From Corynebacterium sp. ES2730-CONJ (GTDB taxonomy: Bacteria; Actinomycetota; Actinomycetes; Mycobacteriales; Mycobacteriaceae): DNA of 64,000 nucleotides. Made by a program: the position numbers and the translations under genes. Where the stretch lies: NCBI RefSeq assembly GCF_024834055.1, contig NZ_JANUXZ010000004.1, positions 186,001 through 250,000 of the forward strand, in the 5' to 3' direction. The notes under the pieces are model-generated. The model did not search any database. It worked only from the letters and a program-made list of their open reading frames with translations, and was not told the origin of the DNA. Below are positions 47,418-55,808 of this stretch, piece after piece. Positions within the stretch are counted from its first letter, which is position 1, and every line of letters begins with the position of its first letter.

Positions 47418-47460
47418 CTCAAGACCCCACGATCACTACCCATCATCGTGGGGTCTTGAG
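47418..47460. terminator. Strong 16-bp hairpin between fadD32 and pks13
   Basis: CTCAAGACCCCACGAT (47418-47433) and its perfect complement (47445-47460) flank an 11-base loop in the 163-base gap. No T-run follows on the transcribed strand, so it may be an attenuator, a stability element or a partial terminator rather than a full stop. Confidence 0.6.
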
Positions 47461-47475
47461 GAAACTGCGGAGGAT

Positions 47476-49320
47476 TTAGGAATTCTCGTAGCGCTTTTTA
47501 TTCACCCGGCGGGCAATCTTACCGGCAGACGAGCGCGCAATTTCATCTGGATTCAGGATCTGAATATCCGCCGGAACTACTCCATGAGCATCGGTTACAG
47601 CTTGTCTAATAGCCGCAATAGCGTGGGCGTCATACGCAGGATCGGCATCGAGATCTCGCTCGGCGAGAATAATGAGCTTTTCTACATCCTCACCTGTAGT
47701 GGCGAATGCGGCAACTGCGGTAGGGCGCACCTGAGAGCTGGCATGCTCAACGGTATATTCAATATCTTGAGGATAGTGATTCCTGCCTGCGACGATGATG
47801 AGATCCTTGAGTCGGCCGGTGATATAGACTTCGCCGTTGATAATGGTGGCGAGGTCCCCAGTAGCCATCCATCGATCATCATCAGGCGCCCCGACAACCC
47901 GAGATCCCTCAACAAGGCGCTGACCTAAGGTATTGCGGAAGGTCGCCATGGTTTCTTCGGGGCGATCAAGATAGCCGGCAGCCATATTATCGCCATGGCA
48001 CCATAGTTCACCTATATGGGAATCTCCGAGCTCGGCACGGGTCTCAGGATCAACAATCGTGAGGTACTGCGGGCGCACCGCCTGCCCACTGGACGTGAAG
48101 GCGACGGACCGATCACTGCGCTCCACGATCTCGGCGAGACCCTGAGCCAGCTTATCGCGATCAAAGTGGCTAATCAGTGGTCGACTTTCCGTTTGCGGGG
48201 TGGTAACCAAAAGCGACGCTTCCGCCAGTCCGTATGAAGGGCGCAGCGCTGACTTTTTCAGCCCGTATTCCTCGAAAGTTTGAAGGAAGATTTCCACTGC
48301 CTTCTCAGTTACTGGCTCCGAACCCACGATTAGTCCATCAACTGTAGAAAGATCGAGCTCGTGTCCAGCTTCAGGCTTGGCAAAACGGGCCGCCAATTCA
48401 AGAGCGAAGTTGGGGACAACGGTGTAGATATGGGTACCCGACTCCCGTTTATCAAGGAGCTGGACCCAACGTGAAGGCTGCTGAATGAAATCACGCGGCG
48501 CCATTAACTCAAAATCGAGTCCTAGAATGGTGACAAAGGTTGCCAGAATGATGCCCATATCATGGTGCAACGGCAACCAAGAGACTAAGGTCAGAGGGGT
48601 TTTAAGCTGAGCCGCGGTAAAAATTTGCAACACATTGGTCAGGATCGAGCGATTGGTGAGCATAACACCAGCTGGAGTGCGTGTAGAGCCCGAGGTATAT
48701 TGCAAAAAGGCGGGCAAATCGACCGGAGCTTTTTGTAGGGTGGCAAGCATGCGCGCAGCCTCAGGGGAGGTAAGCGGATTGCTAAAACTGGCCGCCAAAC
48801 TATCGGGCACAGCATCAACGAGTAGAATGCGGGGGCGCTCATGGCCTGGACGATCAGCGAAGAATGCCCGCACGGAGCGAGCAGATGCCTTATTAGTTAG
48901 TACCGCAGACGGTTGTGAATCGCCGATAACGGCCGCAAGATGTTCAGCGTGACCTGGCTCATTGGGATCATAAAGCGGAATGGGAACCATTCCAGCGTAC
49001 ATGGCCCCTAGCATGGAAAATAAATACTCTGGAGAGTTATTAGCAAGGATCATCACGCGATCACCGATGGAGCCCACCTGCTGCAAGCGAGCGGCAACGG
49101 CCTTAATCCGAGTATTGACCTCCGCGCGACTGTATTCCTTGAGCTGCCCGTCACGACGTTCAGAGTAATCCCAAAATTTCAGCACGATGCGATCGGTAGT
49201 TCCAGCCATTTTTTCCGTCTGGAACATCATCTCGCACATCCCTGCGAGGGTAATCTCCGGCGGTAAGGTAATCTCGTGCTTCTCGTTGAAAAATTGGCCA
49301 ATTACTTTATTAAGATCCAT
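47476..49320 (-). CDS. fadD32: Fatty-acyl-AMP ligase FadD32
   Basis: A 614-residue ANL enzyme. The AMP-binding P-loop YTSGSTRTPAGV (about 207-218), GYLDRPEET and GRLKDLIIVAGRNHYP (hinge and A8) are present, and the length fits the FAAL group that lacks CoA transfer. It activates the meromycolic-type acid as acyl-AMP and loads it on the N-terminal carrier of Pks13. AAGGAG precedes ATG 49320. It lies 163 bases upstream of pks13 across a strong hairpin, in the same order as Rv3801c-Rv3800c. Confidence 0.94.
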   Translation of the reverse strand: MDLNKVIGQFFNEKHEITLPPEITLAGMCEMMFQTEKMAGTTDRIVLKFWDYSERRDGQLKEYSRAEVNTRIKAVAARLQQVGSIGDRVMILANNSPEYLFSMLGAMYAGMVPIPLYDPNEPGHAEHLAAVIGDSQPSAVLTNKASARSVRAFFADRPGHERPRILLVDAVPDSLAASFSNPLTSPEAARMLATLQKAPVDLPAFLQYTSGSTRTPAGVMLTNRSILTNVLQIFTAAQLKTPLTLVSWLPLHHDMGIILATFVTILGLDFELMAPRDFIQQPSRWVQLLDKRESGTHIYTVVPNFALELAARFAKPEAGHELDLSTVDGLIVGSEPVTEKAVEIFLQTFEEYGLKKSALRPSYGLAEASLLVTTPQTESRPLISHFDRDKLAQGLAEIVERSDRSVAFTSSGQAVRPQYLTIVDPETRAELGDSHIGELWCHGDNMAAGYLDRPEETMATFRNTLGQRLVEGSRVVGAPDDDRWMATGDLATIINGEVYITGRLKDLIIVAGRNHYPQDIEYTVEHASSQVRPTAVAAFATTGEDVEKLIILAERDLDADPAYDAHAIAAIRQAVTDAHGVVPADIQILNPDEIARSSAGKIARRVNKKRYENS

Positions 49321-49463
49321 TATTCTCCTTCATATCAGTGCTGTCGCGCGAAGCTTCACCCTCTAGTGCAAGAACCCACAAGGCAGTGTCCCTTAGTTGA
49401 TCGGTACTAACCAGAAGATTATTACTTTTGCGAAAAAAATTATTTTACACCCTATAGGGCCGC

Positions 49464-50372
49464 TTATCCGCGATTAATCAAATCACTAGCCCATTCCACA
49501 ACCCAGCTCGGTGCGGTGGTGCCTGGAACGACATTCGGATTCGTGGCGTATTGAGCATGAATACCATTGGCTTCAATGAGATCAAAAGCGCGGCCGAAAG
49601 CATCGCTCACATTCTGCGGAGCATCGCAGATAGTGTCATCAGGAGCACAAATATCAAAGACCCGATCATTAAGAACTCCGAAGCCGCCGGTGCGCGGGCC
49701 ACGCATGGTTGCGCCAGGAACAATGGGTTGAACTACTAGATTCAACGGTGCCAGCGAAATCTCGGCCCCTACCCCACCCACGGGTGTGCCCACAGCCTGG
49801 CCCACACCCGGCTGTCGGCGACCATCAGCGATCAGGGCGACACCCCTGACCACGTGGGAGGGAATAGGAGTTTCATGCACTCCAATTTCATTGGCAAGAT
49901 CACCCATAATCACAGCGCCTTGAGAAAAGCCAGTGAGAATAAATTCTGTCAGCGGACATTCGCGGTGTGTCTCATTGATTTCTCGCTTAAGGGTGGCCAT
50001 CCCCTCATTGCGAGAATCGTCGTAGCTCATTTCCTGTTGGGCGTTGATATTGCGAAACTGCGCAGTATACGGCAAGGTCCATATCTTTATATCCCCATGA
50101 GGGTAGCGCTGCTTGAGAGGATTAGTAATGGTCAGCATCAAAGAATTGGGGTTGGCCATCGGGTTAAGGGGATCATCGACGCTCGCAGATTCCCACGTCC
50201 CCGGAGCTGCGATGACCTCCACCCGTGGGCACCATTCAGGTTGCGTTGGACCCGCTTGATTCGAATCTGGTGCACCTGGAATATTATCGGTGCTACGCAG
50301 CCAACCCACGACCCCCGCGATAATAATCCCAATAACAATGAGTGCTACTACCGCGGTGAAAAACTTTTTCAT
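49464..50372 (-). CDS. Cutinase-family Culp6-like lipase/thioesterase
   Basis: A 302-residue exported hydrolase with an N-terminal membrane/signal segment (about 5-24). The cutinase triad is visible: nucleophile in GFSQGA, Asp in DICAPDD, and His in GIHAQYA, with paired Cys residues around them. It matches Rv3802c (Culp6), which sits next to fadD32 in M. tuberculosis and has phospholipase/thioesterase activity on envelope lipids. Placement directly upstream of fadD32 in the same direction supports this. The Pro-Gly-rich 25-45 region is a flexible linker. The physiological substrate is uncertain. Confidence 0.85.
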   Translation of the reverse strand: MKKFFTAVVALIVIGIIIAGVVGWLRSTDNIPGAPDSNQAGPTQPEWCPRVEVIAAPGTWESASVDDPLNPMANPNSLMLTITNPLKQRYPHGDIKIWTLPYTAQFRNINAQQEMSYDDSRNEGMATLKREINETHRECPLTEFILTGFSQGAVIMGDLANEIGVHETPIPSHVVRGVALIADGRRQPGVGQAVGTPVGGVGAEISLAPLNLVVQPIVPGATMRGPRTGGFGVLNDRVFDICAPDDTICDAPQNVSDAFGRAFDLIEANGIHAQYATNPNVVPGTTAPSWVVEWASDLINRG

Positions 50373-50390
50373 ACTGCCTTCAATCTAGAT

Positions 50391-50888
50391 TTAGCAATAA
50401 CTCTGGCGTGCTGCCTGCTCAATAACCGTAGTTATCTGCTCCACCGCCAGGGTGGAGCGGCCTTGCTCGATGAGCTGACCGGCCACAGCAGGGGTAGCGG
50501 CAGCAAAGTTATTGGCACAAACGACCTGCGCAACGCCGATCATTTGATTCTCTGCACCTGTGACCGTGATCCCCGCTAATTCCAAAGCTTTGAGAAATTC
50601 CCGATCTTGTTCAGTCAGGGATAGCCCTGGGGTGGGCACGTCACTGACTTCTCGGGCGGCCTGATCACCAGCCGAACGCGCGGGCGGGTTCTTCAAAGGT
50701 GGAACGCTGAGATCGATGCTCGTGCTCGGTTCTGCGCGTGCAGATGCACTAGGCGTTTTCGACATTTGGGCGGCCCGAGTGAGCGGCGCTACGGTCATCT
50801 CAGTGGGCTCCTCAGTGACACTGGAACTCGAGCACCCAGCTAAAAATCCCAGTGCCACCAGCAGTGCGCAGGGCATAGCCTTATACAC
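50391..50888 (-). CDS. DUF732 lipoprotein
   Basis: A 165-residue lipoprotein: signal MYKAMPCALLVALGFLAGC with lipid-modified Cys at about 19, a Ser/Pro-rich linker (about 20-85) and a DUF732 domain (about 90-165) with two conserved Cys, at VVCANNF and the C-terminal SYC. The start GTG 50888 overlaps the preceding stop by one base, and GAGGAG lies five bases upstream, so it is coupled to the mycolyltransferase gene. Function is unknown; context suggests a small cell-envelope partner of mycolate enzymes. Confidence 0.8.
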   Translation of the reverse strand: MYKAMPCALLVALGFLAGCSSSSVTEEPTEMTVAPLTRAAQMSKTPSASARAEPSTSIDLSVPPLKNPPARSAGDQAAREVSDVPTPGLSLTEQDREFLKALELAGITVTGAENQMIGVAQVVCANNFAAATPAVAGQLIEQGRSTLAVEQITTVIEQAARQSYC

Positions 50889-52816
50889 TATTTCTTCTCC
50901 TCAACGATGAGACCATTGATTTGAGAAATGGTGCCACGTTCGAAGTGAACGATCTCGCCGCCCGCTGGAATTAGGGCATGATCTTGGGTTGGGAAGCCAA
51001 ATTCGCCCTGCTCCCAATTTTTCTTAGCCCATGCGTCAAAGATATCACCGTAGTTAATCACGTGTGCATCAGTTGCAGGTGACCAGTAAATATTGCCCCG
51101 CTCGAAGCGTTGGAAGGCACCACCATTGATGGCGATTTCATCCGTTGTAGGGAATCCCAGATTGCTGGTCGCGGTATTGATGGCTCGGTACTTCGCAGCG
51201 ATCGCTCCTCGAACATGGAAATTTTTGTTATCGGGAGTACGGACTACATAGCCACCTTCAAACTGCTGCACGAAGCCGTCGCCGATCTTCTCAGCTGCAG
51301 AAACTGGGTACCCGAGTGTGCCATTTTCCCACTGCAACTCACCCCACTTATCCACAATATCCTTAGGCACGGCCACGGCACCCAGTGCTGGAGTCCAGTA
51401 GATATTGCCATGCTCGAAAGCTACGTAGCGGCCACCCCGTACCAATTCACGCTCGGTGCTTAAGGGGAAGCCCAACCAGCTAGCGGGACCGCCCATTTCG
51501 GTATAGAGAGCACCGATACGGCCATAGAGAGCGAAGGCTCCATGCTCCGGAGACCAGTAGGCACGACCCCTAGTGAAGTCTTCAGCCTTACCACCGGGTA
51601 CATCGTATTCGTTGTTGACGCAGTTACCAATTATTCCAGAGCGTGTGGCTTCAGCAATGGCGCCGATAGCGGTGCAATCAGCGCCGCGGTCTTCCTTGGA
51701 GATATTCAACGCTTTTGCCATATGCGGCCATGCTTGTCCCAGTTCGTACTGCCAGTACGGCCAAGCATGTACGCCGGTGGGGCGGAAGACGGAAATGACC
51801 TCAACCTGCGCACGCTTAGCGTAGTCGACGAAGGTCTGGGTGGTCATCCGGGAGATTACTTCCAGACCAATTCCAGCGGAATTGGCCCCATGCTTGGCTA
51901 CGGAATCTGGCTCACCGAAATCATCGCGACCAGAGCCGGCTGATACATATACGGTTTTGCCTTTAAGGGATTCAATACCGAGTTTCGGATCGTGATCAAT
52001 CCAATCTTGAGAACCTTCAGGGCCCCACATAGCCTCCGCATCGTAGCCGCCACCGTCTTGAAGGGCAGCCTTGACGGCAGCTGGCATACCAACGCTGGTC
52101 ATATCGAGGTAACCAGAGAACGAGCCAACGAATTTAAAGAGCTGAGGGTGGCGTTCAGCTAGGTTAATAGCGGCGGTGCCGCCCATAGAAAGGCCGAAGA
52201 TCGCGCGCTCCTCATTGGAGCGGTAGCCATTACGCAGGATGGGTACGAGCTCTTGGGTGAGGAAGGACTCCCACATATAGTGCTTGCCGTTATTTTCACG
52301 CTGCCAGTCCGAGTAGAACGAAGACTCGCCACCGATTGGCAGAATAACGTTGACATTCTTATCGGCAAAGAGCTGTTCGATATTAGTCTCGGAGGTCCAG
52401 CCATTCTCAATATCTGTGGCGCGCAAACCGTCGAGGGCCCATACTTCAGGGAAGGTACGCGTGGGATTCGAGTGCCAATCGCGCGCTAACAGGATTTGAA
52501 CTTTCACTGGCGCACCTGGCATCACGGCGGAGCGGATATACAGTTGTATACGGCGATCGCTAATCCAGTTCACGCGCTCAACTTCAACTCCGGCGGGTAG
52601 GCCCTGGATATTGGGGTTTTCATCCACGCGTATGGGGGTGCGTTCCTGGGAGTTTGGATCGAGGTAATCCGTGAGGCCGGGAAAGAAATTCGAAGATCCC
52701 GAAGATTGGGCCATGGTGGTAGCGGGGATAACTCCCACTAATCCGAGGCCGATGACTACAGGGAGCGTACTAATCCAACGGGTACGTCGAGTCGAACGGG
52801 ATGCGGTGTCGCGCAT
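50888..52816 (-). CDS. cop1: Cop1/PS1-like trehalose mycolyltransferase with LGFP repeats
   Basis: A 642-residue exported antigen-85-type mycolyltransferase. It has an N-terminal signal (about 15-36), an esterase-D alpha/beta domain with nucleophile in GLSMGGTAA and His in GVHAWPYW, and a C-terminal region of four LGFP repeats (about 430-635; LGFPLS, LGYPVS, LGFPTT, FGFPTQ) that bind the wall. It moves mycolate between trehalose molecules and onto arabinogalactan. AAAGGAA lies seven bases before ATG 52816, and the upstream region has inverted and direct repeats. PS1 (csp1) of C. glutamicum has the same architecture. Confidence 0.92.
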   Translation of the reverse strand: MRDTASRSTRRTRWISTLPVVIGLGLVGVIPATTMAQSSGSSNFFPGLTDYLDPNSQERTPIRVDENPNIQGLPAGVEVERVNWISDRRIQLYIRSAVMPGAPVKVQILLARDWHSNPTRTFPEVWALDGLRATDIENGWTSETNIEQLFADKNVNVILPIGGESSFYSDWQRENNGKHYMWESFLTQELVPILRNGYRSNEERAIFGLSMGGTAAINLAERHPQLFKFVGSFSGYLDMTSVGMPAAVKAALQDGGGYDAEAMWGPEGSQDWIDHDPKLGIESLKGKTVYVSAGSGRDDFGEPDSVAKHGANSAGIGLEVISRMTTQTFVDYAKRAQVEVISVFRPTGVHAWPYWQYELGQAWPHMAKALNISKEDRGADCTAIGAIAEATRSGIIGNCVNNEYDVPGGKAEDFTRGRAYWSPEHGAFALYGRIGALYTEMGGPASWLGFPLSTERELVRGGRYVAFEHGNIYWTPALGAVAVPKDIVDKWGELQWENGTLGYPVSAAEKIGDGFVQQFEGGYVVRTPDNKNFHVRGAIAAKYRAINTATSNLGFPTTDEIAINGGAFQRFERGNIYWSPATDAHVINYGDIFDAWAKKNWEQGEFGFPTQDHALIPAGGEIVHFERGTISQINGLIVEEKK

Positions 52817-52894
52817 AATAGGTTCCTTTTTGTGTTAGCGATTTTTTAGGTACTCCAGGTGCTCAAGCGCTGCTGCTTTTCCCACCTATCCCAC

Positions 52895-52920
52895 GGTATA
52901 GCTATATGTGGGGTATAGCT
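52895..52920. promoter_or_regulatory. Direct repeat GGTATAGCT upstream of cop1
   Basis: GGTATAGCT occurs at 52895-52903 and again at 52912-52920, 17 bases apart start to start, within 110 bases of the cop1 start. It could be a tandem regulator site. Confidence 0.35.
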
Positions 52921-52941
52921 CCACTGTGGCACAAGACTATG

Positions 52942-52964
52942 CTCAAGTTTAAGTTGAACTTGAG
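52942..52964. promoter_or_regulatory. Palindromic operator candidate upstream of cop1
   Basis: CTCAAGTT (52942-52949), a 7-base spacer and AACTTGAG (52957-52964) form a perfect 8-bp-armed palindrome about 130 bases before the cop1 start. With the nearby direct repeat it suggests regulated expression of cop1. The regulator is unknown. Confidence 0.45.
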
Positions 52965-53063
52965 AGTTAGGGTTGAGACACACCGATTTACAGCTGTTTA
53001 TTTTGTTTTCACCTTTAACATAGCTAACAACGCTCACATCGTTACATGACCAGGGCACCGCAA

Positions 53064-53097
53064 TAAAAAACCCCGCGGCCTGTGCGGCAACGGGGTT
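53064..53097 (-). terminator. Terminator after the cmt-like mycolyltransferase gene
   Basis: AACCCCG (53069-53075) pairs with CGGGGTT (53091-53097), and read on the minus strand the stem is followed by a T-run (A64-A70 on plus). It is a good intrinsic terminator 20 bases after the stop, separating this gene from cop1. Confidence 0.8.
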
Positions 53098-53118
53098 GTT
53101 CTTACGGCGGAATGGTTC

Positions 53119-54135
53119 CTACCAAGCGTTCATATAATCTAGAATTCGCGGCTTCGTCTTCTCTAGCTGCGAGATCCATTGTTCCCAGCTGTGAATACCT
53201 GCCGGCGGATAATCTACCGTTACACGCAAGCCCTCAGCACGTGCCTTAACCTCCCATACCGAGGTGGAGTACAGCGAGACACCTTCGAGTACGGAGCCGA
53301 CGATCCGGTCCCCAAATTTAATCCCTGGGCCGTCATAGCCTGACCAGAATCCGGTGGCCGCAGAGATATAGATATCGGTATTGCGCAGACCGCTCATATT
53401 CCACAGCGGGTCATTTGAAAAGCGTTCTGGGCTAAAGAAGAAACCGTACATGGCGTTGATATTAAAGCCGCCCAATTCAACGAGTGCCAACCGCAGGAGG
53501 GAGTGCATCCCAGGCAGGGTCATGGATGGGTAGCCCGACCAACTCAAGGTCTGTCGGAATTGATTGGGGTGGCGGGCCGCGAGATTGAGCGCAGCGGTGC
53601 CGCCCATGGAGAGACCTGCAATTGCGTTATTATTGCGCGCGACGCCAAAATTTTGCTCAAGGTAAACGGGAAGCTCTTGAGTAAGGAATGTTTCCCACTT
53701 GAAGTGGTAGCCTTGTCCGTTGTAGAAGGCTGGCCCCAACCAGTCCATATAAAAAGATCCAGCGCCACCGACGGGCATGACGAGGGTGATATTATGTGGC
53801 GCATATGTGGCAGGAGCATTAGCTGAGGTCGTCCATGCACTAGCTCGTTCACTCGCACGGGCGCCATCAAGAAGGTAGAGACCAGCATTGCCCCCACGTT
53901 GTGCAGGCTGGATCTGAACAGTAATGGTTCGGTTATTAGCGGGTGACCACACATCACAGCGCTGTACCCAGTTTCCTACTTGGTCCCATTCGCAAGTCCC
54001 GGTGGCATCAGCGCGCAGCCAGTCACGATTGGCAGCCTCCGCCACTCCCTGTCCAGCGACCATAAGGGCACCAGCGGTGACCACTGCTGTCACTGTGGCT
54101 TGAGCCTTTCGTAGAGCTTGGGCGAAAACCTTCAT
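53119..54135 (-). CDS. Cmt-like trehalose mycolyltransferase (antigen 85 family)
   Basis: A 338-residue exported mycolyltransferase: signal peptide ending near AEAAN (about residue 36), esterase-D fold, nucleophile Ser in GLSMGGTAAL and His in GIHSWEQW. Unlike the neighbour it has no LGFP repeats. By family it makes trehalose dimycolate and mycolates arabinogalactan outside the membrane. AAGGAG lies four bases before ATG 54135, and a clear terminator follows. It lies between the cop1-like and ubiA genes, where M. tuberculosis has fbpA/fbpD. C. glutamicum has several Cmt paralogues; I cannot say which one this is. Confidence 0.9.
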   Translation of the reverse strand: MKVFAQALRKAQATVTAVVTAGALMVAGQGVAEAANRDWLRADATGTCEWDQVGNWVQRCDVWSPANNRTITVQIQPAQRGGNAGLYLLDGARASERASAWTTSANAPATYAPHNITLVMPVGGAGSFYMDWLGPAFYNGQGYHFKWETFLTQELPVYLEQNFGVARNNNAIAGLSMGGTAALNLAARHPNQFRQTLSWSGYPSMTLPGMHSLLRLALVELGGFNINAMYGFFFSPERFSNDPLWNMSGLRNTDIYISAATGFWSGYDGPGIKFGDRIVGSVLEGVSLYSTSVWEVKARAEGLRVTVDYPPAGIHSWEQWISQLEKTKPRILDYMNAW

Positions 54136-54341
54136 GCTTCTCCTTGTCCAATTCCTATACCTTGGCGCGACATCATGGTACCCGCCTCATGACGGAATAC
54201 AAAGGCACCTACTATATTTAGCGCTTATTATAGGCACGACACGCTACAGCAAAGACTTTATAACAGATTGGTAAAGCACGGGTAGTTTTCCTGCCCTTCA
54301 CGCAGCAAAGGCCACCCCCACCTTGGTTTATGTTGGGAATT

Positions 54342-55310
54342 TTAAACGAGATAAACCGCTATTACTACGCTGGTCACCCACAACACGGCGAGTACTTGCA
54401 AAGTGCGATCCGTCAGTGCCAACTCATCTGGGGCGCCACCATCGCCACGGTCAACATCGGCAGCATAACGCAAGATAGCAACGGTGAAGGGTACCATCGA
54501 AATTTGGTACCAGACCCCAGCCACTGGGCTTGAAAGCCGAGCCATCTCAAAACCCCAGAGTGCATAGCTCATCACCACGGCAGTAGCCGCTAGAGTCCAC
54601 ACAAAACGCAGGTACGTGGGCGTATAGCCTTCAAGAGCCTTGCGGATCTTAGCCCCTGATTCTTGTGCCAGGAGGATTTCAGCATATCGCTTTCCGGAGG
54701 CCATAAAGAGAGATCCAAAAGCTGCAACCAAGAGGAACCACTGCGATAAATCAATGCCGGCCGCCACGCCACCAGCCATAGCTCGCAACATAAAACCAGA
54801 GGAGACCAAGGCAATATCGATAACCGGCTGATGTTTCCACCCAAAGCAATAACCCAACTGTAGAGCTATATACACCGTCATAACGATGGCCAAACTCCTG
54901 CCTGAGCTGGCGAAGAAATAACTCAGTACAATAGCGCCGATGATAAAGGCCACGGCCATAAAAAAGGCGAGGCCCACGGGAAGTACTCCCGCCGCAATAG
55001 GGCGATAGCGCTTAGTGGGATGCTGGCGATCAGCCTCGACGTCCTTAGCATCATTGATGAGATAAATGGCGGATGCCGCCATGCAGAAGGCTAGGAAAGC
55101 AACTGCGATATCGGTGAGGATACGCGGCTGCAGCAGGGCTTCAGCACCAGCTGCCATCGGAGCTGCTAGAACTAAAACATTTTTAACCCACTGCTTGGGC
55201 CGCAGCCCCTTAATCATGGCATCAGGAAGGTTCTTAGGCGGATGCAGCTTCCTATTATCTTCTAAGCCTCGAGTGTGTGGCTCAGATCCGATGAGGGATT
55301 CATTCGACAT
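54342..55310 (-). CDS. ubiA: Decaprenyl-phosphate phosphoribosyltransferase (UbiA family)
   Basis: A 322-residue polytopic prenyltransferase with about nine spans. The NDAKDVEAD motif (about 86-94; NDxxDxxxD) is the Mg-pyrophosphate site of UbiA enzymes, with KRYRP after it. Adjacent to a PAP2 phosphatase and glfT2, as Rv3806c-Rv3808c, it makes decaprenyl-phospho-5-phosphoribose from PRPP, the first step to the arabinose donor. It starts six bases after the PAP2 stop. No aftB follows it, in contrast to M. tuberculosis and C. glutamicum, where aftB sits next. Confidence 0.92.
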   Translation of the reverse strand: MSNESLIGSEPHTRGLEDNRKLHPPKNLPDAMIKGLRPKQWVKNVLVLAAPMAAGAEALLQPRILTDIAVAFLAFCMAASAIYLINDAKDVEADRQHPTKRYRPIAAGVLPVGLAFFMAVAFIIGAIVLSYFFASSGRSLAIVMTVYIALQLGYCFGWKHQPVIDIALVSSGFMLRAMAGGVAAGIDLSQWFLLVAAFGSLFMASGKRYAEILLAQESGAKIRKALEGYTPTYLRFVWTLAATAVVMSYALWGFEMARLSSPVAGVWYQISMVPFTVAILRYAADVDRGDGGAPDELALTDRTLQVLAVLWVTSVVIAVYLV

Positions 55311-55316
55311 TACTCA

Positions 55317-55808
55317 TTAAGCCTTCCGGGAATGACCAAGCGCTCGACTAGTTGCCCACCCCACGAGCGCACCTGTTAATACATCAGAGGGGTAGTGTAC
55401 CCCTAAAAGCATCCGTGAGAACATCATCACGGGGACCCCAATCAAAGGCACACGGCTTTTCACAATAGCCGATAGGCTGGTGAAAAAGGCCGTGGTGCTG
55501 GTGGCGTGGGAACTCGGGAAACTCAAAGAGCTGGGAGTTTTTACCCCAATAGTGATGCGGGGATCATGGGGGCGTTGACGTCTGACAATCCTCTTAATGA
55601 TCACCGATAATGCGTGGCTTATGAAGGATGCTGCAATAAGTCGCAGCCACTGCGGACGACGGTGTTTATCCCACAGTGCAGCCAGCGCACCAATTCCCAT
55701 CCACCCCAAGGCATGCTCCCCAAAGTGGGATAGGGCACGGGCTATGCGCAGCGTTATTGGATAACCGACGGTGCGTTGGATCTGCACCAAGATGTCATTT
55801 TCAGTCAT
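55317..55808 (-). CDS. PAP2-family phosphatase, DPPR phosphatase candidate
   Basis: A 163-residue membrane phosphatase of the PAP2 family with the three motifs KRIVRRQRP, PSSHATS and SRMLLGVHYPSD (catalytic His). It lies between ubiA and glfT2 and overlaps the glfT2 stop by eight bases (ATGACTGA), so it is coupled to both. This is the position of Rv3807c, assigned as the phosphatase removing the 5-phosphate from decaprenyl-phospho-phosphoribose. Function is inferred from position and motif. Confidence 0.85.
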   Translation of the reverse strand: MTENDILVQIQRTVGYPITLRIARALSHFGEHALGWMGIGALAALWDKHRRPQWLRLIAASFISHALSVIIKRIVRRQRPHDPRITIGVKTPSSLSFPSSHATSTTAFFTSLSAIVKSRVPLIGVPVMMFSRMLLGVHYPSDVLTGALVGWATSRALGHSRKA

